A stretch of DNA of 64,000 bases from Liolophura sinensis (Eukaryota > Mollusca > Polyplacophora > Chitonida > Chitonidae): contig NC_088297.1 in assembly GCF_032854445.1 (NCBI RefSeq), positions 7,923,375 through 7,987,374 on the forward strand, in the 5' to 3' direction. The position numbers and the translations under genes were made by a program. Shown here one piece after another: positions 20,730-33,800 of this stretch. How positions within the stretch are numbered: position 1 is the stretch's first letter; each line of letters begins with the position of its first letter. The notes under the pieces are model-generated. The model did not search any database. It had not been told where the DNA came from and saw nothing but the letters and a program-made list of their open reading frames with translations.

Positions 20730-22360
20730 TCTGAGGGTGACAGTTTACAAAATGTAAGGTTCTTTTATTGAAAAGAAACTTATACCGTTACACTGAGGAA
20801 AACATATTTAATTCCATTTGTGGTGTAAAAATTAGTATTTTACACGTAAAGATTAGTATTTTACAACTTATTCACTAATTAAAAATCTTTCGATATCAGT
20901 TAGAAAACTGGGAACATATGCAATCGCGGCCTCTATCAGAGCTTACCTAGTTCTATCAAATATTTTCCAAAACAATCTGGCGTGGTGTCTAGGCCTAAAG
21001 AACGAGTCTAGAGATTCTTCGACTGGCCTTGAACTACAGATGTATGAACAACATATATCATCTGCAAAGCCAATTACTCCCATTTATATGTAGGTATAAA
21101 ACCTTAAATCGATCACGCCCTGTACACAAAAAAATATTTGTCAGTTTACCGCTGATTTATTTAATTTTAGTTGATGCGGAATTTTATTTGAGGAAAAACA
21201 ATGGGACAACAAAAAAAGGTAGAAAGGTAAAATGTATAATCTATGTGTTACAAGTAGCCTATAGCTAGCTATATATCAGCCTACGGTAGGCCTATAGTAG
21301 TTATAAACATACATGTAGCACCACAGAACTACGCATGCCTTAGCTCTGTATCCCTTTATGCCCTCATGTATTGGCCCTATATACGGCATATTTCCAAAAT
21401 TGAAACTTAAAGAAATACCTTTCCAGGACTGTATCTATTCATGCATACTACCTGCCAATTTGCATTTTAATCTCGCTCAGACTGAAGACAATATGTCAAC
21501 AGGGATGCCAACATATGAAAGTCTAAAAAAAGTATAATTTTGTACACTGCATATTACATAGGAGCTCTCCAGCTCTCGGAGGCAAAAAAGACGATCCGTT
21601 GCCAAAACAGTTCTCGTTGGACAGAAAAAACACACACATGGAAATGTGTTTAAAGCAGCTCAGATGACAAAAGTTACAGACTACGAAGAGGTTTGCAAAC
21701 CAACTCAGTAATTCTTATCTGTCTTTTTCAACGGTTTTCACAAGGGACACTGCTGCTAAAATCGTGTTCAGTCTTGCTTAGATGCTCGTTACAACAACAA
21801 CAAAGTAAAAAAAGAAATATCAGATGGTGTCTCGGTTACCCTTATTAAACACATACACAGAGCCAGATGGTCTATTTCTTTTTATCTTCAGCAAGGGTAA
21901 AACAGGGTAGTGTTCCTTAATATTGTCTGATGATAAAGGCTAGGAGGAAAATGCTGATAAATGTTCTGATATTGAAGAATCTGATTTCGAGTACATTTCC
22001 GTGATACCTGTACGGGCATATTCTTTATACTACATATCCGTGGCTTTGCTCTGCTATTTTATGTTGGCTGTGCCATACAGCGTTGCATTTAGTTTTATTG
22101 TTAGTAGTGGTGTCACCACAGTTCTGCAGCCAGTCAAGAAGGAAACTGATATCAGAGTAATTTTTGCTCGCTTATGTGAATATCTCACTTTTCCAACCTT
22201 CTGTAGGCCATGTTAGTTACCTTTCCGTACAAGGGAGTCTATTTGATGCAGGGTAGCAGACAGCTCAGCCTGAACCTCTGACCTGGCTTACTACATACAT
22301 TTTCGTTAGACTTACAGAGCATGCGCCGCTCTTTATGCTTTGGATCACTGCAACGACCAG
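20730..22360. other. Intergenic, no gene recognised
   Basis: Open frames are short. The longest hydrophobic one (22001-22216) has no recognisable domain and no splice context, so it is not called. Confidence 0.3.
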
Positions 22361-22365
22361 AAAAT

Positions 22366-22472
22366 CTTGGATTTATTTGGATGGTTGGAAACAGGGCAGA
22401 GCCCGGGGAAACCCACGATCATTCGCAGGTTGTTGTCAGACCTTCCAACGTACGGCCGGAGAGGAAGCCAGC
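22366..22472 (-). repeat. SINE family 1 internal fragment
   Basis: Reverse fragment with GGAAACAGGGCAGAGCCCGG and ACGGCCGGAGAGGAAGCCAG; both ends missing. Confidence 0.65.
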
Positions 22473-22810
22473 GCAAAACTTTTACAGAAACCACAAACAA
22501 TATGTTTCAACGTTTGTTTCAAATAATACTCTGGTACTTTACACACATGCATTCTTTTTATCTAAAATATGCACAACCAACAACTGAAACAATGCTATTA
22601 ATCAGTGCTGGTTAAATTCTTTCGCATGAGGACACTAGTGTGGAGGCCAAGCCTAAACAAGCTTACATGTGTTGCAGAGGCTGCAAAGGTCAGGCTTGTC
22701 TAGTGATGTGATGTAAAGCAAGAGAGTCTGAGTGGCACGTAAGCTGTGAGGAGTGTGTACTATACCTGTTACATGCATACTCCACTAGCCATGCAAGTGA
22801 TATGAACTGG

Positions 22811-23072
22811 GAGCCTCTGTGACCAAGTGGTTAGCGTAATAGTGCAGCGTAATTACCCAGGAGCCTCTCACCAGTGCATTCACTGTGAGTTCCGTTACAG
22901 TCCATGCTGTTTTACTCTCCAGTCATATGTGAGAAGGTCAGCCAGCAACGTGCAGATGGAAATGGGTTTCCATATGGTTTCCTACCACAATAATGTTGAT
23001 CGCCACTGTATATGTGAAATATCCTTGAGTACCACAGAAAACTACATAAAAAATCAAAGAAATAAATGAATA
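22811..23072 (+). repeat. SINE family 1 copy, diverged
   Basis: Head GAGCCTCTGTGACCAAGTGG and body GTGCAGATGGAAATGGGTTT recognisable; clearly older than the other copies. Confidence 0.65.
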
Positions 23073-23719
23073 AACTAGAGATATAATCTTAGAACTGTTC
23101 ATTTTTTTTGGACTATTTTGCCAGAGTTCTGCTCTCTCGTACCTGAGAAATTTCAGCCTGGCCTTTATACTTTAGCAGCCTGCTGGTCTCAAAGATCATC
23201 AATCCATGTTAAAACAAAACCAACCTGTAATGGTGGCTGTGGTGAACATAAACAATTTACCATTGACTTTCCGCAGAAGCTACACTTGGAACTGCCATTT
23301 TGAAGCCTTCACCTGCTGCAATGTTTCACTGACACAGATGTGAGTTTTGCAGTGATTTAGATAGTGCCAAATGCTGGTAACGTTCAGGAGTGGGATCACC
23401 TTGTTTATGTGAAGGATGTGTTCACCATTACTGGGTGGTTTCATCAACATGGGACAATGATCTTCGTAGCTGGCAGGCTGCTAAGGGAAGGTGACGCTGC
23501 CAAATTATAGTCAACATATCTGTGCAAATTTGTACGTTTGCAAGAGACTTATGATAAGTATGAGAGGTGCAAGGTGGTAGAACTGCAGAACTGCTCTGAG
23601 AAAGTAAAAAGAAGATCTTGAACTGGAATGACGGTGAAGTCCTGTAAGATATAGTACACTTTTACTTGGTCCTAAAGCTTTCATTTCATATCTCCGTTGT
23701 AGGTGATAGTATCTGTATG

Positions 23720-24565
23720 ATGGGATCAAATTCAGCTAAAGCACGGGCTGTGCCCTGTCACATAGATGCTGAAGTGGAAGCAGGAATAGATCAAAGACTA
23801 CCCTCAAGCGGAAATATACAAACTGGTGTAGGCACTCCAGGCCAAACAGCTTCTACAGCACATGGAGCTGAAGGAAACGAACCTAGTAACTCTATTGTCA
23901 ACAGTGGGAGTGGAGTACCTGAACGTGACACATCATGTCAAGGGACAGTGAACCAAACCAAGCCAACAGAGCAAGATGCACAGAACAGTAAAGTATCGGC
24001 AAAAACTGACTTGACTAACAGTAATCCTCAACGTTCACAGAGTGCCACGAACATTACCATCAAGACAGAGGAAGAAAATGGTGGAGAGAATGGATCTAAA
24101 GAGGTGTCGGAAGAAAAGATTCAGGCAAAAATTGAAGAAGGCAAGCTTCTTGCGAAAGAAGTTGTTGAGAACTACACTTTTGATACGCACAGAGATAATC
24201 CGGTGGTGAGGAAAAATTTGCTTGAATTGAAGAAAATTTACTTCAGTTTCAGCCGTCTCTCTCCAGAAAAGGCTACCAAAAGCCGACGAGAACTGGGGAC
24301 GTTTTTTGTCGACAGTGGTTTAGTACCTATTCTCTGTGAGATAGTTAGGGATTACTTAACAACCGGCTGGCTGAATGATGATGGCAAACAGGATATGAAA
24401 ATATTTTACAGATTGTATAATGCTTTTATCATCCTGTTCAACTATTCTGACAGTACACCAGCCATTCCAGAGGCTTGTTCAGCCGTTCCGGGTTTCTTTG
24501 AGTTCATCAGAGAACAGCTGGTGACATTCCACAAGAAACTAACATCTGATGAAACCTTTCCCAAG
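23720..24565 (+). CDS. Gene B exon 1 (long disordered tail and first helices)
   Basis: An acceptor TAG at 23701-23703 precedes the exon, implying an upstream untranslated exon. Donor AAG|GTAAGA, phase 0. Helical part includes GTFFVDSGLVPILCEIV and WLNDDGKQDMKIFYRL, aligned with gene A. Confidence 0.85.
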
Positions 24566-24835
24566 GTAAGATTATATGTACATGTATAAAGGCCATTCTT
24601 TGATAGCAAATGCATTTTTTGTATGCCCATTTCCGAGGTTGTCATGGTTACCAGATCACCAGTTTCCCTGTATATACATGTACTTTATAAATAGATATGA
24701 TTTCGTGTTCGGGCTGTAACTCCAAATGTTTTCCGCCTAGTTTTCATTTTTGGTGGATACATAAATAAACAGATGATGTGTCACAACTCACATTTGTCCA
24801 TTTCTGCAGTTGTCATGGTTACCAGATTGCCATTG

Positions 24836-24882
<47 letters not shown>

Positions 24883-27800
24883 AATAGATAAGATTTTTTG
24901 CTGGGGCTATAACTCAAACTGTTTTTCATGGACAGTTTTAATTTTTGGTTGATACATACATACACAAATGATGATCTGTCACGACTCACAATTGCTTGTT
25001 TCCTCGGTTGTCATGGTTACCAGATTGCCATGACCCTATGTATACTTCATAAATAGATATGATTTCATCTCTGGGCTATAACTTCAACAATTTTCCACAC
25101 AGAGTTTTAATTTTTGGTGGACCCATAGATACACAGATGGTGATGTGTCACAGCTCACATTTGTCCATTTTTGTGGTTTTCATGGTAACCGGATAGTCAT
25201 TTTCCTTACCTATACATGTACTACGTCAATAGATATGATTTTGAGTCCAGACTTCAATTCCAACTGTTTTCCACACAGAGTTTGAATTTTTGGTGGAAAC
25301 ATACATGTACATGTTGATACACAGATGACGATGCGTCATGACTCGAATTTATCCATTTTCCGGGTTGTCATGGTAACCAGATAGCCATTTATATGTACTA
25401 TATAGATAGAAATGATTTTGTGTCCGTGCTAGAACTCCAACAGTTTTCCGCATACAGTTTTCGTTTGCTGTGGACACATCTATTCACTTGCGTTGTTGTC
25501 ATGGTAACTACATACCTATCATCAACGCCCATGATGATTCCTCTCAGGGCTTATGCTCACCACAAAGCTGCTGGTATTCTTTTATACATTTCGTACAAGT
25601 GCATTTATTGTGGCATATGTTGTGTTCACCTGAACTCTTGTTTGGAAATAATTAGCCTTGAATGAATATCTTTATTAAATGTATGACGTATCTTTCAGTG
25701 GAAAGCAGCCCTCTCTTTCCCCTGTGAAATGTTTCAGAATACATGTGTTATTAATATTTATATATTTATTCCTTTGATTATTGTTTAATTAAGGCTGTAC
25801 TCCACAGAATTTTTCACTGATAAAGAGCCAGAAATAAGACCGCATCAAATTACCCCCGTTGAGGTCACCCTCCCATGTAAATGGCACATTTTGAGGAGTG
25901 CATAGCTTTGGTCAGGTCACATAAGGTTAGATCTGGTGGAAATTTGTTACCTTGACTTTATTTAGAAAAGTAGGTTTTTTCTAATTTTCATGTTTCTCAT
26001 TAGATAATTAATAACTGGAACTCCCACCCAGGGCTGGATCCTAGATTTACACTGCACATGTGGGTACAAATATGTAAGGGAGAGTTATTCAGTTGCTTGC
26101 CAAAGGCCAGTGGTTTTCACCTTTCTTGTACATAGACTGATGACACGATGACTAGGAACCTGCTGGGTTTCACACACAACAGTAGTTCTGTGGACTCAGC
26201 CTACAAGAGACTGCGTGAACTGGACTACACCACCATCCTGCTGCCCTACCTCACCGTGGATGTGGACAGATTCAAAATGTCCTCCATCCTATCCCTGGCA
26301 AACTTGGTGGATGAAGAGGAGAGTGCTCTGATAAATACCAGCGTGGAAGCCGTCAAATTCTTGCTTGTCAGGCTGGGGAAAGCTCTGCAGGATTCTGGGA
26401 GGAGAAATATGGGATGGTCAGCTAAGGAATTAGCACATGGTGAGCAGACAATTTACCTTAATACTAAGTGAGTTTGTGTGTGCGTGTCAACTTAAGATTG
26501 TATTGGGCGGTATGTGAGAGTGAGTGCTTGGGGTTTAACGTCGTTCTCAACAATTTTTCAGTCATATGACGACGAAGGAATCATTAGGGTGCATGTACGT
26601 GTAATGTGCCTCCTTGTTGCAGGACAGATTTCCACCGCTCTTTTATTTAGTGCTGCCTCACTGAGACGACTTACCGAAGGCAAGCAAGCCGCCCCGCCCG
26701 AGCCATTATACTGATACGGGTCAACCAGTCGTTGCACTATCCCCTTCATGCTGAACGCCAAGCGAGGAAGTTACAACTTCCTCTTTTAAAGTCTTAGGTG
26801 TGACTCGATCAAGGATTGATCCTGGATCTACCGGTCCCGAAGCGGATGCTCTACCAACTGTGCTATCCGGGCCGGTAGGGGGGTATGTGAGATGACATAC
26901 GTAATGTGTATGTATGTCAAAGTTTGTTTAGAGAAATCGCTGGTTCAATCCTGGCCTTAAACTGGGGATTATCATGATTGTTCTCATGGTCTGGGTTGCA
27001 AGAAGCTGTTGATTATCATTTGCCATGTAGTCTTACATGAATTTCGTGGGAGAACACTTGCCTTATACCATATACATGTACTTGTATACTGTATATGATG
27101 TATCCCACTTTGAAAAGTTGAGGCAGCATTAAACAAACAGGTACTAAAAGTTGTTGCTTCTAGAATGTAATACCTGTTTCCTCCAAGAAATCTGGTTTCC
27201 TCCAAGAAATCTGGTTTCCTCCACTCATAATATACTGGCCACCATCAAAAAGGTAAAAGTAAAAAAATCTTGAGAATGGTGATAAAACAACCATGAAATA
27301 AAAAAAAACCTCTACATGCTTGGTAGATTCGAGCTAGTGCAATACTAACATTGCGATAGAGGTGTTGCAGTGATGAGCTGGCGGCATGCCAATCCGAACC
27401 TTTAGCAGGTTTAGACAGGTTTGGTGGTATTACCCTTAACGTTGAAAATGTATCGAGAGAAATATCTTAAGAAAATATTTAAATACTGTAAGAATTTCTT
27501 CTCTACAACTATTCATTCTAATAAGCTATTTTACGTTGTTTAGTATTCAGTGCTGTCTCAGCATACATCTACCTCTAGGCTACAATTTATGTCTTTTCTC
27601 CCTCCTTTTGCATTCACATTTCATAGGGGTTGCAAAATTGGCAACAAACGACAACAACAAGAAAATGCTGGTAAGGGAAGGTGCTCTCCCTTTGTTGTTG
27701 AAACTCTCATATGTTGAAAATGAGGAAGAGCAGCAAGGTAAGTCAAATTCTTCCTGTACTCTAATAGTAAATGATTGAAAAACTCTCATGGATATTGAAA

Positions 27801-30800
27801 GTTTGGAATCAGTGAAACAAGTTCAGAATGTGAACCACTTTGAAATGAAGCTACAAGTGATGTAATATAAAAGCAATTTCCCTTATGATTTAGTGGCATT
27901 ACATATATCACCATCTTTCCAATATTGTATTATGCTGACTGAGAAATGCCTGGAGCTAAACGTAAATAAGGAGGTGTATCATAATGAAGTGGAGACATCA
28001 CTTCACACATCTGGTAAAAAGCTCAAAGGTTTCACAAGCTTTCGATCCACTTGCCGGGATCTTTCATGTCTTTGGCAAGTAGCTTGCATGTTTGTGAAAC
28101 CTTTATTACATTTTACCTTGTGATGTCTCGACTTCATTCTTATCATTGAACCCACGTATGACTATTCAGTCTAAAGTTTATGGTAATAAACTCGTGTAAT
28201 CACAAGCCCTTTAATAAACATTCATTTGGTTAAAAAATAGAGCAAAGTCTACCATTTCAGTATCTTGACGCCCACTAAGCTGTCGGCACAGTATAAATCT
28301 GATAGAAAGTGCATACAAGTACAGTACATGTGGCATATATGACATTCATGTAGCAGTGGCCATACAATTACTGTACATGTGGCATATATGACATACATGT
28401 AGAAGTGGCCATACAAGTACAGTACATGTGGCATATTTGACATATATGTAGAAGTGGCCATACAAGTACAGTACATGTGGCATATTTGACATACATGTAG
28501 AAGTGACCATACAAGTACAGTACATGTGGCATATATGACGTACATGTACCAGTGGCCATACAAGTACAGTACATGTGGCATATATGACATACATGTAGGA
28601 GTGGCCATACAAGTACAGTACATGTGGCATATTTGACATACATGTAGAAGTGGCCATACAAGTACAGTACAAGGCATATATGACATACATGTAGGAGTGG
28701 CCATACAAGTACAGTACGAGGCATACATGACATACATTGTAGGAGTGGCCATACAAGTACAGTACATGAGGCATACATGACATACATGTAGGAGTGGCCA
28801 TACAATTACAGTATATGTGGCATATATGACATACATGTAGCACAGCATCTAGTTTGATGATGCCCTTAGAAAATCACCATAACTCAGGGTTTAGGTTCAG
28901 CCTTGTGCATGTAGAAGGCAGTTTCATTAACAGCATATTTTAAAATTGACAACGGTGAAGCCTTAAAAATGACATGAAATGATACTATAACACAAAGAGT
29001 ATGGTTTTATATACAGGAAAATGAAGAAAGATGTGCCAAAACGGTGAGATAAAATTTTTCATTTTTGAGGCATGTTTTATATTTCTTAATAAACCTTAAA
29101 GAATATTCAGACCTGATGTTATCGATGAGCACACTTGAAATGAGGGAACAAGCCAGCGCCCCCAGTTCGGGTCCGCCTTCCAAAGCTGTTTTGCCAGCTA
29201 TCACCATTGACGTCATTTCTTGTACCGTTGTAGGTTAGGTCAAATTCTAAACTCCGTATAAAGAAGTGAAAACGAAAGGTGTCTTGTACTTTAAAGCATT
29301 ATCTGGCCTCAACCCATGGAACCCGAATGCTGTTCTCACACTTAGATATGACAGAGTTTTTGTTTGTTTTTTTTTTGTCATAATTTACAGAAGCTGTTAA
29401 GGCATTATGGGCATTGTCCTTTGATGATGAGAACAAGGATTTAATCATACAGGAACCAGGGTTGATTGACAGGTTGGTACAGCTGGAGAAGTCTCCTGGC
29501 GTGGAGGTGAGAAAAGCAGCACAGGGAGTTTTGTGGACTCTGCGATACAAGCTAAGAGACAAACAAGATTACCATAATATTGGTGAGTGCTTTCCAGGGA
29601 AGAAATTTTAATACTGTTGGGTCAGTTGTTCAAAAGTGTGCTAAAACCTAATCAGCCAGGATTAAATCTTAATACCGGTCTTGTTCTAATACAAGATCAA
29701 TTAAACTTATTACTGACATGACTGGTTGAAGTAAGTCCCAGGCTTAGCTGTTGGGCCCAGTTGTTCAAAAATTAGCTAATATTGGTTTTAGTTCACATTT
29801 TGTGTTTAAGATTTTAGCCAAATTCAGAAACCAATGCAGTTCCCCATTAATGGTAAGCCATTATTTTGGGGCTTACCATTAATGGGAAACTGCATTGGCA
29901 TTTTGGGAATAGATATACATCAAAAACCAGATTCATTAGAAAAAGAAAATCCTGTGATCAGTGAGGTTTTTTACACCTGTATGGTTGACATAGACTATTG
30001 GTCTGCATTGTCTCCATTGAACCCCTTTTATCCTGTCCAGATGATGTAAAATGGTTTTTTTGCAAGAACTGGAGAAAAAATTGTGACCTGTTGCCTTTGT
30101 AGAATTTGATTTGTCGTAAAATAATGTATTCAAACGCAAAGTAACAACAAATCTCCCAAACTTGACATTTGTTTGAGGGGATGTGACGTTTGTCAGGGCA
30201 GATAATCACACTTTCAAGGGAGGTAAATGCGCATTGCTCCCTTTGACGCATATACCTCTTATTGAAGACGACTTTGAAGGAGAAAAAAAGATAAGCGTTG
30301 GTCCAAAATATCTAGGGATGGACGGCTAACTTGAAACCAAAAGATAATTTCCTCTTGTCGGTTAAATGCATGAATGGTTTAAAAATTTTCTGGTCTTTTT
30401 ATGCCAGACTGAACAGGCGACAATGAGTGAACAAATTGAGATTACAAATTTGACAATCCGTTAGAACTTTATAGGCATGAGTACAACATACATGTATGTA
30501 TGTACCAGTCAGACAGGCAAATAAATAAATGCACTATTTCAACTCATTGCCCAATGGCCGCAATTATAATAGAGCAGATGACCACAGCAAAGTGGAAGGG
30601 TGACCACAGGAGGTCATGTAACAAGCAAGATCTGTATCAGATGAAGAATGGATTGATTCCACTGACTGTGTGTGATTACTCCGAACAAACAACTCTTTTA
30701 TTTTTGGCCTGTATTTGTAAGAGGTCAGGAGTTGATAGTAGTCCATCCTGATGGTTCTGTTGAGGATTCAAGTGGATACTTGTAGATTTTCCCCAAACAA

Positions 30801-33800
30801 ACAACTTTTTTATTTTTTGGCCTGTTTTTGTAAGAGGTCAGGAGTTGATATTAGTCCACCCTGATCATTCTGTTGAGGATTCAAGTGGATACATGTAGAG
30901 TTTCCCCAAAGAAACAACTTTTTCATTTTTTGCCTAAACTGTCTGTATTTGTATCAGGTGAGGAGTTGATAGAAGTCCACCCTGATCATTCTGTTGAGGA
31001 TTCAAGTGGATACATGTAGATTTTCCCCAAACAAACAACTTTGTCATTTTTGCCTAAACTGTCTGTGTTTGTATCAAATGAGGAATTGATCATTCTGTTG
31101 AGGGTTCAAGTGGATACATGTAGAGTTAGCCCAAACAAACAACTTTCTTATTTTTGCCTAAACTGTCTGTATTTGTATCAGGTGAGGAATTGATCATTCT
31201 GTTGAGGATTCAAGCAGATACATGTAGAGTTACCCCAAACAAACAACTTTCTTATTTTTGCCTAAACTGTCTGTATTTGTATCAGGTGAGGAATTGATCA
31301 TTCTGTTGAGGATTCAAGCAGATACATGTAGAGTTACCCCAAACAAACAACTTTCTTATTTTTGCCTAAACTGTCTGTATTTGTATCAGGTGAGGAATTG
31401 ATCATTCTGTTGAGAATTCAAGTGGATACATGTAGAGTTTCCCCAATGAAACAACTTTTTCATTTTTTGCCTAAACTGTCTGTATTTGTATCAGGTGAGG
31501 AGTTGATAGAAGTTCACCCTGATAATTCTGTTGAGGATTCAAGTGGATACATGTAGATTTTCCCCAAACAAACAACTTTGTCATTTTTGCCTAAACTGTC
31601 TGTGTTTGTATCAAATGAGGAATTGATCATTCTGTTGAGGGTTCAAGTGGATACATGTAGAGTTAGCCCAAACAAACAACTTTCTTATTTTTGCCTAAAC
31701 TGTCTGTATTTGTATCAGGTGAGGAATTGATCATTCTGTTGAGGATTCAAGCAGATACATGTAGAGTTACCCCAAACAAACAACTTTCTTATTTTTGCCT
31801 AAACTGTCTGTATTTGTATCAGGTGAGGAATTGATCATTCTGTTGAGGATTCAAGCAGATACATGTAGAGTTACCCCAAACAAACAACTTTCTTATTTTT
31901 GCCTAAACTGTCTGTATTTGTATCAGGTGAGGAATTGATCATTCTGTTGAGGATTCAAGTGGATACATGTAGAGTTTCCCCAAAGAAACAACTTTTTCAT
32001 TTTTTGCCTAAACTGTCTGTATTTGTATCAGGTGAGGAGTTGATAGAAGTCCACCCTGATCATTCTGTTGAGGATTCAAGTGGATACATGTAGATTTTCC
32101 CCAAACAAACAACTTTGTCATTTTTGCCTAAACTGTCTGTGTTTGTATCAAATGAGGAATTGATCATTCTGTTGAGGGTTCAAGTGGATACATGTAGAGT
32201 TAGCCCAAAGAAACAACTTTTTCATTTTTACCTAAACTGTCTGTGTTCGCATCAGGTGAGGAATTGATCATTCTGTTGAGGATTCAAGTGGATACATGTA
32301 GAGTTAGCCCAAAGAAACAACTTTTTCATTTTTTGCCTAAACTGTCTGTATTTGTGTCAGGTGAGGAGTTGATAGAAGTCCGCCCTGATCATTCTGTTGA
32401 GGATTCAAGCGGAGGAAAGGATGACGCAGAGGATGTCCAGCACGTGATGATCAGTTACCAGTGGGATTCGCAGGACGTCTTACTGAAGGTACGGGACCAG
32501 CTTAGGACACGAGGCTATAAAACCTGGATGGATGTGGACTACATGGGAGGCTCAACTCTGCAGGCAATGGCGGAGGCAGTGGAGAATTCCGCAGCTGTCC
32601 TCATCTGTATGTCACAGAGGTATAAGGACAGTCCCAACTGTAGGGCAGGTAGGTCAGAAAAGGTTGCCAGACAAAAGACTATAAGGTTTACAATGTCCTG
32701 GAAAATAGATTGATTCTTTTTGATAAAAACGGCGTAAAATATGTATCAAATATTGGATTCTTAGTCAGTGGATATCAGTGACGTCATATCTTGTTTCTTT
32801 GTAAAATCTGTTTTAAGACCAGTGAGGTCTGCATATATATTATATGCACTTGGAGTGAAGAACTTGGAGTGAAGAAGTCTAGCAGTATATTGTGTTTAGT
32901 GTCGGAAACCTGAATATCATCACTCATCATGATATGGTCAGAGCAAGCCACCATAAAATTTATTTATTTATTTATTTATTTATTTGATTGGTGTTTTACG
33001 CCGTACTCAAGAATATTTCACTTATACGACAGCAGCCAGCGTTATGGTGGGAGGAAACCGGGTAGGGCCCGAGGGAAACCCACGACCATCCACACGTTGC
33101 TGGCAGACCTTCCCACATACGGCGGGAGAGGAAGCCAGCATGAGCTGGGCTTGAGCTCACAGCGACCACATTGGTGAAAGGCTCCTGGGTCATTACACTG
33201 CGCTAGCTCGCTAACAGATCCATGGAGGCCCCCACCATAAAATTGGTTAAAAACATTCTACACATTAAAAAAAGTAAAGCAATTTCCCTGGATAGTGGTT
33301 ACCAATCTGCATCTTCATGTTAGTGTATTCTTTGTCTTCCTTTGTCCACTTTACTTGATCAGAGTATTTTGTGTCCTGCTCTGTTCACCTTTTGTTACTC
33401 ATGTTTATAGACCATCAACCTTGTGTGTACCTGGCCAGCTTGGAGCAGACCAGTTGTAACTAGTTACTGTTAAAAGGTTGGAAATGATAATCATACATGG
33501 ACATGGCCTCTCATCACTAAATGCATTCACAATCTTTAAAAAAAATAAGTCTGAAAAAGTTTATTCATGCATGATAACTCTTGACCATGAACGATTTTTC
33601 TTTTTTAAGCTTCTTCAAATTTATATAATGGCCATATACAACGTACGTGTATCGTTGAAAACACCAAATAATTACATACCAGTACCTTAATTCTTGTAAT
33701 TTTTGGAACACCTGGTCTGCTCTTTTTAAACAGTATACATGTTATTGTAGCAGGAATATTTAATTTATATCTTTCACGTGGCTAGTGCATCTAATGACCA

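Noticed and set aside
19033-20734. Three overlapping long forward frames (411-557 codons)
   Set aside because: They are frame images of a 47-bp tandem repeat without stop codons; no start context, splice sites or domain.
22001-22216. 71-codon hydrophobic frame, considered as a transposase remnant or membrane protein
   Set aside because: No family motif, no splice context and no paralogue in the window.
26512-26875. Short frames inside SINE family 2 copies (GIVQRLVDPYQYNGSG type), seen several times in the window
   Set aside because: The same peptide appears at every copy because it is translated SINE body; not a conserved gene.
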